From Aspidapion aeneum (taxonomy: Eukaryota > Arthropoda > Insecta > Coleoptera > Brentidae): a DNA stretch of 64,000 nt. Position numbers and translations under genes: made by a program. Shown here piece after piece: positions 13,101 through 21,110 of the stretch (positions are counted from its first letter, which is position 1; every line of letters begins with the position of its first letter). Under the pieces are notes generated by a model. The model had not been told where the DNA came from and did not search any database. It worked only from the letters and a program-made list of their open reading frames with translations. The stretch spans positions 41,375,235-41,439,234 of the forward strand of contig OY755044.1 of NCBI GenBank assembly GCA_963576565.1, given 5' to 3'.

Positions 13101-16100
13101 ACTTTTCCCCGATACAAGGAGGTGCAAATGAGTAAAATCGGTGTGGTTGGTTCTCAAAAAATCTATTTTTGTTTTAGCTATTGTTTTACAGATTATACTA
13201 TTGCATTGCCAATCCTGTCTGCATTCATTTCCTTATAAATTCGTTATTACTAAACCAATTTTAGTGAAATAAAAAAAATCATGTTGAGAATTGATTGCTC
13301 TTTAAAGATTATAATCGAAATTTGCCGCCATCTTAGAATTTAAGATGTCGGACAGAATCTTACTTGATTCTTCAAAATGGCGTGCTTATTCTTATTTTCC
13401 GAAAATGTTTTAGTTTTTTTTAATTTATAGAAAAACATTACTTTTCTCCCGCATGAAGACATAAAAATTAATTGAGTGCTTTTCTATAAATTAAAAAATA
13501 CATATATATTTTGAAAATAAGAATAAACGTGCCTCTTTGCAATGCAATCGTATAATCTGTAAAACAATGGCTGAAACAAAAATAGATTTTTTGAGAACCA
13601 TCAAACCGATTTTACTAATTTTACCTTGTTGTGCGGGGGGAAAGTACTGCTTTTCTATAAATTAAAAAGAAAACTAAAATATTTTTAGAAAATTACACTT
13701 AACACGCCATTTTGAAGAATCAAATATGATTCTGTCCACCATCTTAAATTTTAGGATGTTAATAAATTTTATTCATGGTTTTAAAAAAGCAATCAATTCT
13801 CTGAAGGAAATAAATGCAGACATGATTGGCAAGGCAATCGTATAATATTCAAAACAATTGTTAAAACAAAAATATTTTTTTTTAGAAATACCAAACCGAT
13901 TTCGCTGACTCATACCTTGTTGTGTGTGGCAAGAATGCTGCTTTTTTAGCGATTTAAAAAATTACAACACAAGAATAAACGAGCATCTTTGAAAGGTACA
14001 ATTTTATTTCGTCCGCCATCTTGGATTTTGAAATGGCGAACAAAAAAATTATTTATTCAAACCTCTGATTAATTCTCTGCCAAGTGCAGTTTGTCTCATT
14101 AAAATCCATAGTATAGTTCAAAAGTTATAATGAAAAAAAACTGTCCGGTTTTTTTTGGCCCACCCGGTATATAGTATTCAGGGTGTTTTTTTTAAGCTAA
14201 CAGAGGCTGTTTCGGGTATTTTGTCATAGGTTTTGGAAAACCAACCAAATGGAACAGTTTCATTTTTCAGATAATTTTAATATGTTCTTTTGGTAAAAAT
14301 TAAATTAAATTGTTTTTTAAACTTTTTCTTAAAAATGTATGCATAATAATTTGAAGGTAAATATCTCAACAAAAAATTTTTGTTAAATTGAATGCAAATG
14401 ACATTTTATAACAAACAAATATTTTTTTTTCTATAGAATGACCATTTTATGATTAGTTTTTTAAATTCTGCATAAAAATTAATTTAAAATGATGTGTTAA
14501 ACTTGATACCTACTATTATTTATATTTATATTTATATTTGTTTTTAAATGGCTTTCTTAAATGTTTCAACTAAAATGAATGGATCCATGATGGATCTGAT
14601 ACCTTCCTAGCTAGCCTATTAGCACACTGTAAGTGAAGCCATGATATATCAGGCTTGAAAACAGTTTTTTGTAAATATCGCAGAAACTAAAGCTCCTACA
14701 AAGATTTTGGTTATAACACAAATTATTAAACAAATGAAAAAAATTTATTCTACTACATTATTACACTAATCAGTGTCGAACACTATTTTACCGGAAAATT
14801 TTATGAAAATCGGTTTAGCGGTTTAGGAGCTTACGGACAGAAATACACAAATAACACATTTCCGACATTATCTCAAAAAAAAATTATTCATCGAAAATAA
14901 TACCTGCGCGGGCTAGGCAGGTAAAAAATAAGAATGATCCAGGGAAAGATCTAATAAGAATAAAATTATCTTATTGGTCCCTACTTACATTAATTTAAAT
15001 AAAATTTTACACAAAACTTAATTAAATAATATCTAATAAATAATGTACTTTCCTCAAAAATTATATTTAATTTGAGAAGTAAATTTTACTTTAAAGAAAA
15101 CTAAACACCAGTACTTATTTTATGACTACTGTGAAATTATTTTATTTATTTTTTTTACCAACAGCAAGCATTTAAAAACAGTTTTTCGCTTAGTTGGCGG
15201 TGAAACAAATGTCATAATTCTGTGATAAATTATTGCCAATTATTTGATTTATCTATTACAACCTTTTCTTTTAACTTTTTTCAATTTATATGTTTGGCCA
15301 AATATAATTTTTATTTTATTTGTGACAATAAAGTTAACAACTGAAACATTATTTATGATTTAACTCAAAACAAAACCAGAACTTTTAAAAACCGATGACA
15401 CCAGACCATGGTTAACCAGAGCTCAAACCAAGCACATATACTAATTGTACCAAGTACATATTTTGAGCTCCTTTAGTGTTCTTATGACCCAAAATGAAAC
15501 ACACAAGTCGAATTTTCCCCAATGGGAAAACATTTCTATATTACCTTTAGTTGGCACTTTAACTCAGGAAATATCAAAATTAAATACCTTAAAACTCTTA
15601 ACAAATAAATCAAATAATTGGCAAACATTTAATAGATAATTATGTATGATAACAGATACATACAAATGCATATGTTTCACAGCAAACTAACTGAAAAACT
15701 GTTTTTTTTTTAAATAATTCAATCATCCAAAGATAGATTGCTATACAAGGTTGAAAAGCTCTTTTTATAAAAAATAAAAAAGTTGGCTATAGTTTCATAA
15801 AAAACAAGCGGGTCTAGAGAAATTTCATAACATCATTCGATTGGTCCTAGTCGCTATTAGAAAACTAACACCATAAAATTTGAATACAAGATGGAGACAA
15901 TATTTCAATTTATTTAAAAACTATTTTTTTTTTAATTTTATTTGATATTTTGAAAAGCCCTATAGATATTTTTAAGCATCTGATAGTCATAAGCAATAAA
16001 AAATAATTGCTAACTATAGTGGTTTCTTCACAAAATCAATATTAAGAGAAGTGACTGACTGTTACAATTATAACCCCCTTTACTTGGGTACAAACTTTTA

Positions 16101-18593
16101 AAAACAAAGTTGAATCTCTGTAAACAAGCTCTTCATCTTCTTGTTTGTCTTCAGTTTCTCGAGTGCCACCAGCTCGACTGGTTCCAGCTTTCTGGTCTGG
16201 CTTCTTAGACTCGGTGGTGCCTAAAGCATGGCTTAGTTCCTCTGGGGTTGATACTCCAAGCTAACAAGGTAAAAATAAGATGTAAATATAAGGGGAAACA
16301 GATTATAAATTAGCATGGCATTATCGCAATAGATGTATGAATGTCTTGAAATTACCACAGTTTTTACATGGCATTTAGTTCAGGCCCTACATATGAGATT
16401 TGAGTGATATATTGTGTTTAATGAGAGAAACAACACATTTGGTATGGATAGAACTGGCATTTTGCCAAACATTTTATGAAGGCAAACCACCCCTCACCCC
16501 TGTCAGAGTAGTGGTTTCCCCCCCCTTAAACATGCTTTTTGACAGTTTCTTGCTAATAAATTGAAAAAAATTTGATGACCAAAAGAAAAGGTTTTTTGGC
16601 AAGGGGTGATCAGCTGAACCCAATTTGTACACCATCCTACAGGACTTTAATAAATTTTTGGTCCTGTAGTGTCCTGTACAAGTCCTATCTGTGGGGTCCT
16701 GTATAGTCCTGTGGCTGAACAGGCGCCCATAAAAAACTTCGTGACCCAAAAAAAAGGTCATCACATCTTAACTCTTGCTTTTCTTAGAGAGCAGATTTGC
16801 CTTTGCCGGCCTTCATACTTAATCATGCTTAGGGTATACCCCTTAGGCGCCAGTAACCCTCAGGGTCCTGTATAGTCCTGTGGAGTCCTGTGGGGTTCTG
16901 TAGAAAAATTTGTACACCTACTGTGGGCAGCTAGGCGGCAGGGTAGTGCCGTGGTATGGTCGTCGGCTTCACATGCAGAAGGTACCAGGCTCGCGTCTCA
17001 AACGATGCAAAAACAAAAAAAAATAAAAATCTGTCGACCTGTCGCCGATTTCCTTTTCAGCGTTCAACAGCCGTCATCGAATAAGCATGCGATGCACGCA
17101 AAAAATATAAGTCAACATTGAACATCGAGAATATACGCAGGTGTAGTCCAGGGCCGATGACACGCAGCCAGCCGAGGAATCAGGGATAATAACCCAGGAG
17201 CCTGCTATAAGTGCTATATAGTCGGAACCAGGATGGCGCCAGCATAAATCTCCTACAGTCAACCCACGATGACCACGACTGTTGTGCTGAAAAGGAAAGA
17301 AGTCTATTGTCTATAACCAAGTTCTGCTGGGACGATAGCCATGCTAGATAGATGCAAGTCTAACATGTAGCAGGACCACCTTTAGGAAGGGGTGTAAAAG
17401 CGTGGGTCCACTGTGTATACTTGCTATGCAGTATAAAGATCCCTGCCTTCGACAAAGAGGTGTCAGGCAAAATTAAGTCCTCTTAGAGAAAGAAAACTTG
17501 CATCCTAAGGGGCACATGCATCAGTTAGATATATGATGTACGGACAAATCAGGGTTTGCGAAAAGGGCGCGCCATGTGCCTAGTAGCTAGACCAAAAAAT
17601 GGTCTTCCCACCACTACTACTACTACTACTACTACTGTGGGCAGCTGATCACCCCTCGTCTTTTGGTCAAAAAAGCATGATTTTGAAAAGGCAACTTTAA
17701 TAATCACAAACCAAACAAAATGTCTTTCTTCTTGGATCCCCAAAGAGCCAGATGAAGAAACACTAGCCAAACATTGTTTTGTCCAAAAAGCCAAACTTGT
17801 CTGGCCTTATCCAGACATTTAGCCACACCACAAAATATTCATTTTACAGAGAGCAACCAAGGCATCATTGTAGTTTTAAAAATACCAAAATCTGAATTTT
17901 TTTTTTGAGAGGGCAGCATGAAGTGAGGGTGAGAATTGGCTCCATTTCTTTTGTTCGAAAATATTAAGATTTTTCAGTCTCTTAATGTGTGACTTCAGTC
18001 TGGTCTCCTAAAATGACTTGACACAGTGCAGTGTTTCAGTTTAATGTATACATTAACAGGAGCTCAATGCTACTGCCACTGCCTGTTCAAATCTCAATTG
18101 CTTTCTGTCACTAAATCAAAAGTAGCGAACATTTTCTACTCCAACCTTCTGGCCTAGTCCTTGCCATATGCAGTTACACTTTTGTGACATTTCCAACCTC
18201 TTTATTTATCATATAACAACCTAGGGTCAGAATCTTTTTATCCAGAGACAATGACAGGTTTACCTGTAATTTTATACCAACATGACATGTTTACTTTTTA
18301 ATAAATTTCGGGTTAGGAAATATGTTTATTTCATGTCAAAGTCACAAAAGTGTAACAACTCTGTACTGACCAAATTGGTTACTGACAAAATTTTCCAATG
18401 TCCCTCAATGTGTTAATTCATTACCACCTATGCTTGACTAGACTTCTGTTCAGAAAGAATAGGTAAGGTTTTAAAATTTTTTTAAGGTTAGTTAAGGTTT
18501 TCTAAACCGCTTTTGAAAATCACTTACCGTCTGAGCTAGCAATAACTTTCTCTTACGAGACTTTTCTCGCAACTCCTTCATCATATCACCCAT
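1056..18593 (-). CDS. Mettl14: Mettl14, N6-adenosine methyltransferase non-catalytic subunit (complete, 7 coding exons)
   Basis: In this family METTL14 pairs with METTL3 in the nucleus to methylate adenosine in mRNA (m6A); METTL14 binds RNA and does not catalyse. Coding exons in transcript order are 18593-18528, 16260-16096, 10831-10606, 7225-7015, 6612-6359, 5429-5292 and 1180-1056. All junctions are GT-AG, phases agree, and the 1185 nt encode 394 residues plus TAG, close to the usual insect length and shorter than the human protein. Residues 161-164 are EPPL, the METTL14 counterpart of the DPPW motif of METTL3. The MT-A70 core runs from about residue 80 to 350 and includes [20 protein letters not shown] and [10 protein letters not shown]. 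The C-terminus is rich in RG/GR, the RNA-binding tail expected here. The start ATG is followed by a lysine/arginine-rich segment as in the human protein. Introns are packed with repeats but no exon is damaged. Confidence 0.97.
1727..1996 (-). pseudogene. LINE C-terminal cysteine-motif fragment
   Basis: Encodes [20 protein letters not shown] and a further 50 residues. The CxxC...HxxxC pattern is typical of the segment after RNase H in insect non-LTR elements. It continues the frame that stops at 4026 on the other side of the inserted transposon. Confidence 0.65.
1871..2008. repeat. Perfect 69-bp tandem duplication containing a TIR tip
   Basis: Bases 1871-1939 and 1940-2008 are identical direct copies. 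Each unit is about 50 bp of LINE sequence, the 7-bp target duplication GTCCCAT and the first 12 bases (CACGGATCACCT) of the neighbouring transposon. Copy one stops 12 bases into the TIR. The structure looks like faulty repair at a transposon end. Confidence 0.9.
1997..4018. mobile_element. TIR DNA transposon, 2022 bp, 24-bp perfect TIRs, 7-bp TSD
   Basis: The left end starts CACGGATCACCTAACAAACA and the right end is its exact inverse over 24 bp. GTCCCAT flanks both ends (1990-1996 and 4019-4025). It interrupts a LINE frame, so its edges are certain. It carries no long open frame and appears non-autonomous or decayed. Its centre holds an inner inverted pair of GC-rich arrays (about 2990-3720). 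A 7-bp duplication is uncommon among animal DNA transposons, and I cannot assign a superfamily. Confidence 0.88.
2993..3716. mobile_element. Inner TIR element with GC-rich subterminal arrays
   Basis: Bases 3000-3118 hold repeated motifs of the type GGGGACAATTCGCCGC, and 3610-3713 hold the inverse (GCGGCAAATTTTCCCCGC). Flanks TTTTAAATT and TTTTAATTT are a possible 9-bp duplication with one mismatch. High-GC arrays in an otherwise very AT-rich neighbourhood stand out. Probably a separate MITE nested in the 2-kb transposon. Confidence 0.55.
4164..4560 (-). pseudogene. LINE RNase H domain fragment
   Basis: The open frame carries RNase H signatures: AELVAIE, then DGQAALKAL about 30 residues later, then [20 protein letters not shown]. 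The domain would degrade RNA in RNA:DNA hybrids during target-primed reverse transcription. The frame hits a stop at 4164, but similar sequence continues to the transposon junction at 4026. It is a broken LINE remnant, not a host gene. Confidence 0.75.
5292..5429 (-). CDS. Mettl14: Mettl14 coding exon 6
   Basis: Residues 308-353 plus one base, encoding [20 protein letters not shown] and the variable stretch after it, ending in a threonine-rich patch. The acceptor is TTGTAG and the donor GTAAGA. The exon is only 138 bp and sits between long stretches of non-coding DNA. Confidence 0.95.
6190..6330. mobile_element. Hairpin MITE, copy 1
   Basis: Arms reading ACTTAATAACAGCAGCGAAC and onward through ATGGCTCTG face each other across a spacer of about 30 bp. 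The outer arm on the right includes CATATCTATAGAAGTTGTGG; the left outer arm is decayed. A second copy lies at 42285-42460. It sits a few tens of bases downstream of Mettl14 exon 5. Confidence 0.8.
6359..6612 (-). CDS. Mettl14: Mettl14 coding exon 5
   Basis: Residues 224-307 plus one base. It holds the most conserved part of the family: [49 protein letters not shown] and [16 protein letters not shown]. The acceptor is TATTACAG and the donor GTGCGT. A hairpin MITE lies just downstream in the intron. Confidence 0.97.
6724..6870. repeat. Short tandem array, unit about 16-17 bp (GCTGCTACAAAATAGC type)
   Basis: About eight imperfect units of CTACAAAATAGCGCTG type lie in the 402-bp Mettl14 intron 4. 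A pair of about 34-bp direct repeats (CCGGGATCCTAGAGG...) follows at 6914-6984. No coding or TIR partner was found. Confidence 0.7.
7015..7225 (-). CDS. Mettl14: Mettl14 coding exon 4 (EPPL motif)
   Basis: Residues 153-223 (both end codons split). It starts [15 protein letters not shown], carrying the EPPL motif that replaces the catalytic DPPW of METTL3. It continues through the conserved tryptophan-rich [15 protein letters not shown] and [14 protein letters not shown] segments. The acceptor is TTTTTTCAG and the donor GTATGA. Confidence 0.96.
7655..7955. repeat. 150-bp direct tandem duplication
   Basis: Two nearly identical 150-bp copies (starting about 7655 and 7805) differ at a few positions. 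AT-rich and non-coding. Short frames crossing the region (7407-7749) are not genes. Confidence 0.85.
8009..8381. repeat. Foldback module of composite repeat family A, copy 1
   Basis: Arms of about 180 bp, ending in CATAACAAAAACATTTCATG, form a near-perfect inverted repeat centred near 8190. The same module recurs at 58247-58625. It is joined to a tandem array on its right, so it is one part of a larger element. Confidence 0.88.
8009..9668 (+). mobile_element. Composite repeat family A, copy 1 (foldback, about 130-bp tandem array, unique tail)
   Basis: After the foldback come about seven tandem units of 120-140 bp (8480-9415), each with CTCAGCTCTCTAGCGTTTCT and TTTTACATAACTTTACAT. A GTGA-rich stretch and a tail ending GGCACTGCCGTGCCCTCA follow. 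The same order, inverted, occurs at 54711-58625. No coding capacity is visible; it resembles a non-autonomous element with internal satellite-like repeats. Confidence 0.75.
9669..10605. other. Mettl14 intron sequence, no element resolved
   Basis: AT-rich DNA with a 22-bp direct duplication around 10305-10350 (ACCATGCCAAAATATACCCT twice). No gene seen. Confidence 0.5.
10606..10831 (-). CDS. Mettl14: Mettl14 coding exon 3
   Basis: Residues 78-152 plus one base. It contains the highly conserved block with [20 protein letters not shown] and the following [18 protein letters not shown] region. The acceptor is TTTTAG and the donor GTAAGT. Reading past the donor gives an 80-residue open frame starting 10654 that is only read-through into the intron. 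Confidence 0.95.
10887..12492. mobile_element. Long inverted-repeat (foldback) element in Mettl14 intron 2
   Basis: The left end GGGTATAATTTTGGGGTACT and the right end (inverse) match. Further pairs occur inward: the 10905/12465 TTTTCC blocks, the 11035/12305 CACTTTAAAAG-type blocks, and CACTCAGCATTCTAG near 11340 against its inverse near 11980. Arms are about 600 bp and diverged. No open frame of note. Confidence 0.75.
12526..14169. mobile_element. Foldback mariner-like element, family B copy 1
   Basis: Ends read CTGTGTGGGCAACAAAAAAA on the left and the inverse of ACCGGGTGGGCC on the right, next to TA. Inside, about 370-bp units with ATTTAAGATGGCGGACAG occur in direct order and then inverted. 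Copy 2 is at 24185-25914, and a lone end is at 36434-36500. Tc1/mariner-type ends are inferred only from TA flanks. Confidence 0.78.
14170..16095. other. Mettl14 intron 2 remainder, repeats only
   Basis: AT-rich. A block at 14600-14900 contains GGTTATAACACAAATTATTA. Its inverse-like partner is at 21700-21960 (TAATTTGTGTTATAACCAAA), so both are fragments of a shared repeat. The 64-codon frame at 15445 has no support. Confidence 0.45.
16096..16260 (-). CDS. Mettl14: Mettl14 coding exon 2
   Basis: Fifty-five codons (residues 23-77) are phase 0 at both ends. The N-terminal part is low-complexity and charged (Glu, Asp, Lys, Gln). It ends in a segment reading [10 protein letters not shown], matching the conserved IYKDSSTFLK stretch just before the methyltransferase core. 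The donor is GTTTGT, a weaker but acceptable GT donor. Confidence 0.92.
16480..17690. mobile_element. Inverted-repeat element hosting a SINE
   Basis: GACCAAAAGAAAAGG...GGGGTGATCAGCTG near 16577-16616 faces its inverse near 17645-17670. Between them GTCCTGTATAGTCCTGTGG motifs recur (16660-16720, 16862-16900). The same family, inverted, appears at 38880-38990. The SINE at 16933-17631 is inserted in its right arm. Confidence 0.6.
16933..17631 (+). mobile_element. tRNA-derived SINE, about 699 bp, ACT tail, 15-bp TSD
   Basis: The head resembles a tRNA: an A-box-like TAGTGCCGTGG near 16944 and a B-box-like GGCTCGCGTCTC near 16989. The body has no open frame and the 3' end is an (ACT)n run. The direct repeat CTACTGTGGGCAGCT flanks it (16918-16932 and 17632-17646), the mark of target-primed insertion. 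It is long for a SINE, so it may be composite or carry a LINE-derived 3' part. Confidence 0.8.
17690..18527. other. Mettl14 intron 1, no element resolved
   Basis: Moderately AT-rich unique-looking DNA. No coding frame or TIR pair seen. Confidence 0.5.
18528..18593 (-). CDS. Mettl14: Mettl14 coding exon 1
   Basis: This exon encodes residues 1-22, beginning [16 protein letters not shown], a basic helix like the start of other METTL14 proteins. The donor is GTAAGT and the junction is phase 0. I chose this ATG because the next exon continues the family order without a gap. TIR material starts only about 110-140 bp upstream, so the promoter must be short or partly replaced. Confidence 0.93.
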
Positions 18594-18729
18594 TTTTAAA
18601 GTATTTTTCTTTTATAAAACACAAAACAGCCCAAAATCGGTATAACAAATCAAAACCACACAACACCAATTAAAACAACAACAAACCACAGACAAAAGTA
18701 CCACGGATCACCTAGTGATCCGTGATAGT
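18594..18729 (-). promoter_or_regulatory. Presumed Mettl14 5' leader and promoter
   Basis: This is the short stretch upstream of the Mettl14 ATG before transposon-end sequence begins. No TATA box is obvious. It contains the 23-bp palindrome at 18702-18724. Assignment is by position only. Confidence 0.4.
18702..18724. repeat. 23-bp remnant of two joined TIR tips
   Basis: CACGGATCACCTA is the first 13 bases of the 1997-4018 transposon and GTGATCCGTG is the inverse of its first 10. Flanks are AAAGTAC (18695-18701) and, across the 15-kb insertion, ATAGTAC (33801-33807), a 7-bp duplication with one mismatch. This looks like an excision footprint or extreme internal deletion. Confidence 0.75.
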
Positions 18730-18789
18730 CACGGATATTAGAACAATAACGGATTGGATTTGACCAAAGTAAAGCCGGCAAATCCAAAA

Positions 18790-18976
18790 TGGCCGCGACC
18801 AAACCTAAAAAACCCAAGAAACGAAAGACGAAATGTCAAATGCTTGTCAACCGCTGTTTTTGTTTATTTTAAAAAAAAACATTTTTAACAGTTTTTGCGA
18901 GTTTTCCTAATCGAATTTGGATAAATTGGAGAAATATCAGTTCAGTATTGTACCTATCGAGTTATATTAAAAGCCT
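18790..18976 (+). other. Candidate 5' exon of an unrecognised plus-strand gene
   Basis: A locally GC-richer stretch with AAATGTCAAATGCTTGTCAA leads to GAGTTATATTAAAAGCCT followed by a GTAAGT donor at 18977. A 27-codon frame from 18790 ends before the donor and is probably not used. It lies just inside the left TIR of the 15-kb segment. Confidence 0.4.
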
Positions 18977-19107
18977 GTAAGTATTGTTTTAAAGATGGAC
19001 AGGTAGCTTTATTGGTGTTTATCCTGGAACTTGGTTCAATGTTGGAAGGTTACATACATAGAGCATTTTATTAGGTTATGCTGCCCACAAGTTTTACTTT
19101 TTCGTAG

Positions 19108-19227
19108 ATGACTGCAGATAGCTTGATGATCTTGCAGAATGATCTGTTTGTTACCAAGCTTAAGGCATTCAACTATATCTACCATGATGACAATGATACC
19201 ATATACTTAGGAATATTATGTATATGA
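19108..19227 (+). CDS. Candidate first coding exon of an unrecognised gene
   Basis: An ATG follows TTTTTCGTAG, a good acceptor. The 39-codon frame MTADSLMILQNDLFVTKLKA and onward has protein-like composition and ends at TGA (19225). A GTGAGT donor lies at about 19271, so either a lesion added the stop or the peptide is real and short. Another exon-like block is at 19581-19665. I do not recognise the protein; it could be cargo of the 15-kb element or a displaced host gene. Confidence 0.35.
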   Translation: MTADSLMILQNDLFVTKLKAFNYIYHDDNDTIYLGILCI

Positions 19228-19303
19228 ATGATACCTACAAGCTGGAGTGGCATGTATTAAAGTAATATTGGTGAGTAAAAGGAAGATAAAAATTTTATAT
19301 AAA

Positions 19304-19307
<4 letters not shown>

Positions 19308-19370
<63 letters not shown>
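19308..19370. repeat. (TA)n microsatellite
   Basis: About 60 bp of uninterrupted TA repeats between two candidate exons. Confidence 0.95.
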
Positions 19371-19377
<7 letters not shown>

Positions 19378-19580
19378 TAATAATAAGTGAAGTTTATATC
19401 ATATATACCTACCTAAAATTGGCAAAATTTGCCTTAGTTTTAAATCATGTTGACCAGTTTGTAGATACATTTTAATAGTTACATTTACATTAAATTAGAA
19501 ATATTAACGCTTTTAAAATCTTTTACATCAACTTGTTTTTAAATATATAATACCCAGGATTATTTTCATTGAATTTTTAG

Positions 19581-19665
19581 CATGGTTTAAAGGTTTACCA
19601 AACAAAATAAGGAAGATAGATGACAAACAGAAGAAAGGTTGGTGTATGTTTATGTTGCCATTTAG
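19581..19665 (+). CDS. Candidate internal exon of the same plus-strand gene
   Basis: Flanked by GAATTTTTAG and GTAAGT. One frame is fully open and encodes WFKGLPNKIRKIDDKQKKGW plus eight residues. Basic and lysine-rich; no domain recognised. The phase with the previous block cannot be settled because that block contains a stop. Confidence 0.4.
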
Positions 19666-19799
19666 GTAAGTTTTTTACAACTTTAAAATCTCTTACTTAA
19701 TCTAAAATTATAATTGGGCACTATGTATAAATAAATCTTTATTAGCTATTATCTGCCTCCTAATGCATTTTCAAGTGAAAACCCACACACCCCTCTGAG

Positions 19800-20172
19800 T
19801 GTTACATAATTTAAGAATGGTCCCTTAGTCAAAGCTCTCACTATTATTTACATAACCACCCTAAGGTCCCTACAGACAGACATGGGTGAATTAAGACATG
19901 AATGTGCATGCATGAAGACATAATCAAAAATGTGAATGTGTATGCGAAACAATGTTACATTTCTAAATATGCACGAAGTGGAATGTGCTGATAAATTTTG
20001 AAATGTCATTTTATTTCTGTGTTTAGTGTCTGTTCTTAAATTATGTAAAGCCCTAAAGGGGGGGGGGGGTTGGCCTTGCATTACACTCAATGTGTTTCTA
20101 CTGTGTTTTTTCTTGAAAATGCATTACGAGGGGAGCTCAAAAATCCTGAATTTATGTGTTACATAATTTCAT
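19800..20172. repeat. TTACGTAA-type G-run MITE, diverged copies
   Basis: TTCTTAAATTATGTAAAGCC at 20033, a G-run, CCTTGCATTACACTCAATG and an inverse GTGTTACATAATTT at 20155 match the family seen at 34745-34890 and 37209-37366. Another end lies at 19799-19830. Confidence 0.6.
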
Positions 20173-20277
20173 ATGTACATTAATGTCTTAATTTATTTAA
20201 GTCCATCTAGGAGCCTCTAGAATCCTGGTGTAGAAAAACAAATATTAATTAAATAGCTGTTGAAACATTTAAAGATT

Positions 20278-21110
20278 TGTTTTTTTTTTAGTATAATTTT
20301 AAGCTTTGTTAAACACCAAAAGCAATGCAGGCCTGCAAATGCTTAGGGACCTTATATTAGACAGAAAATGATAACTGTCACAATAGGTGACAATTGAATA
20401 TACCTATTGGTAGGTTAAAAAGAGGTCTGTCCAAATTATTCTGCAATTCTGTAAGACTTTACAAAATGAGTCTTGAAGTCAGATAATGACTTTGTGTCTT
20501 TAAGTACACCTTCTTATCCAAATTATTTTGTTAAAAAAGGGGTTATCCATAAATTGCATAAACATAAATTGGGAGAGGAAGTGTATCATGGGTGTGTTAG
20601 ATTTGATGGAACCACAGATTGAACTTAAGTTTCTGCTGGGAATAATATCCTAGCAAAGTGAGATTTGTGCAGTTATCTCATTTTTACATATCCAGTTATG
20701 AATTTGTTAGCTTTTGATTGTTAAAACAATGATGCACTAGTGAAAAATTTACAAAAATGGTTTTTTTTAGCATAATTTTAAGCTTTGCCAAATACCATCA
20801 AAAGCCACACAGGCCAGCAAATACTTACACAGAAAATGAACAAAAGGTGACAATTAAAGAAGTTGGTAGGTTAAAAATAGGTAACTGTCCAAATTATTTT
20901 GCAAAACTATAAAAAATAAGTCAAAGACAAATAGTGACTTTTTGACTTTTACAATAATTGATTTGTTTTTTAGCATAATTTTTAAGCCTTGCAAAATACC
21001 TATCAAAACAAATGCAGGCCTGCAGCAAATACTTAGGACAGACCTTATGAGAAAATGATAACTGGACAAAATATGTGACAATTAAAGATATAGGTAGGTT
21101 AAAAAGAGGT
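20278..21110. repeat. Three diverged copies of a roughly 150-200-bp unit
   Basis: Units begin near 20278, 20759 and 20968, each with TTTTTTTAGCATAATTTTAAGC and a later GGTGACAATT...GGTAGGTTAAAAA. Each starts like a splice acceptor but no frame stays open. The rest of 20173-22919 is AT-rich with a degenerate repeat at 21640-21990. Confidence 0.65.

Noticed and set aside
17549..17794. Minus-strand frame with a run of valines
   Set aside because: The valines are the (ACT)n SINE tail read in antisense.
18790..18873. Short ATG frame MAATKPKKPKKRK
   Set aside because: Ends within 27 codons before the donor; more likely leader sequence.
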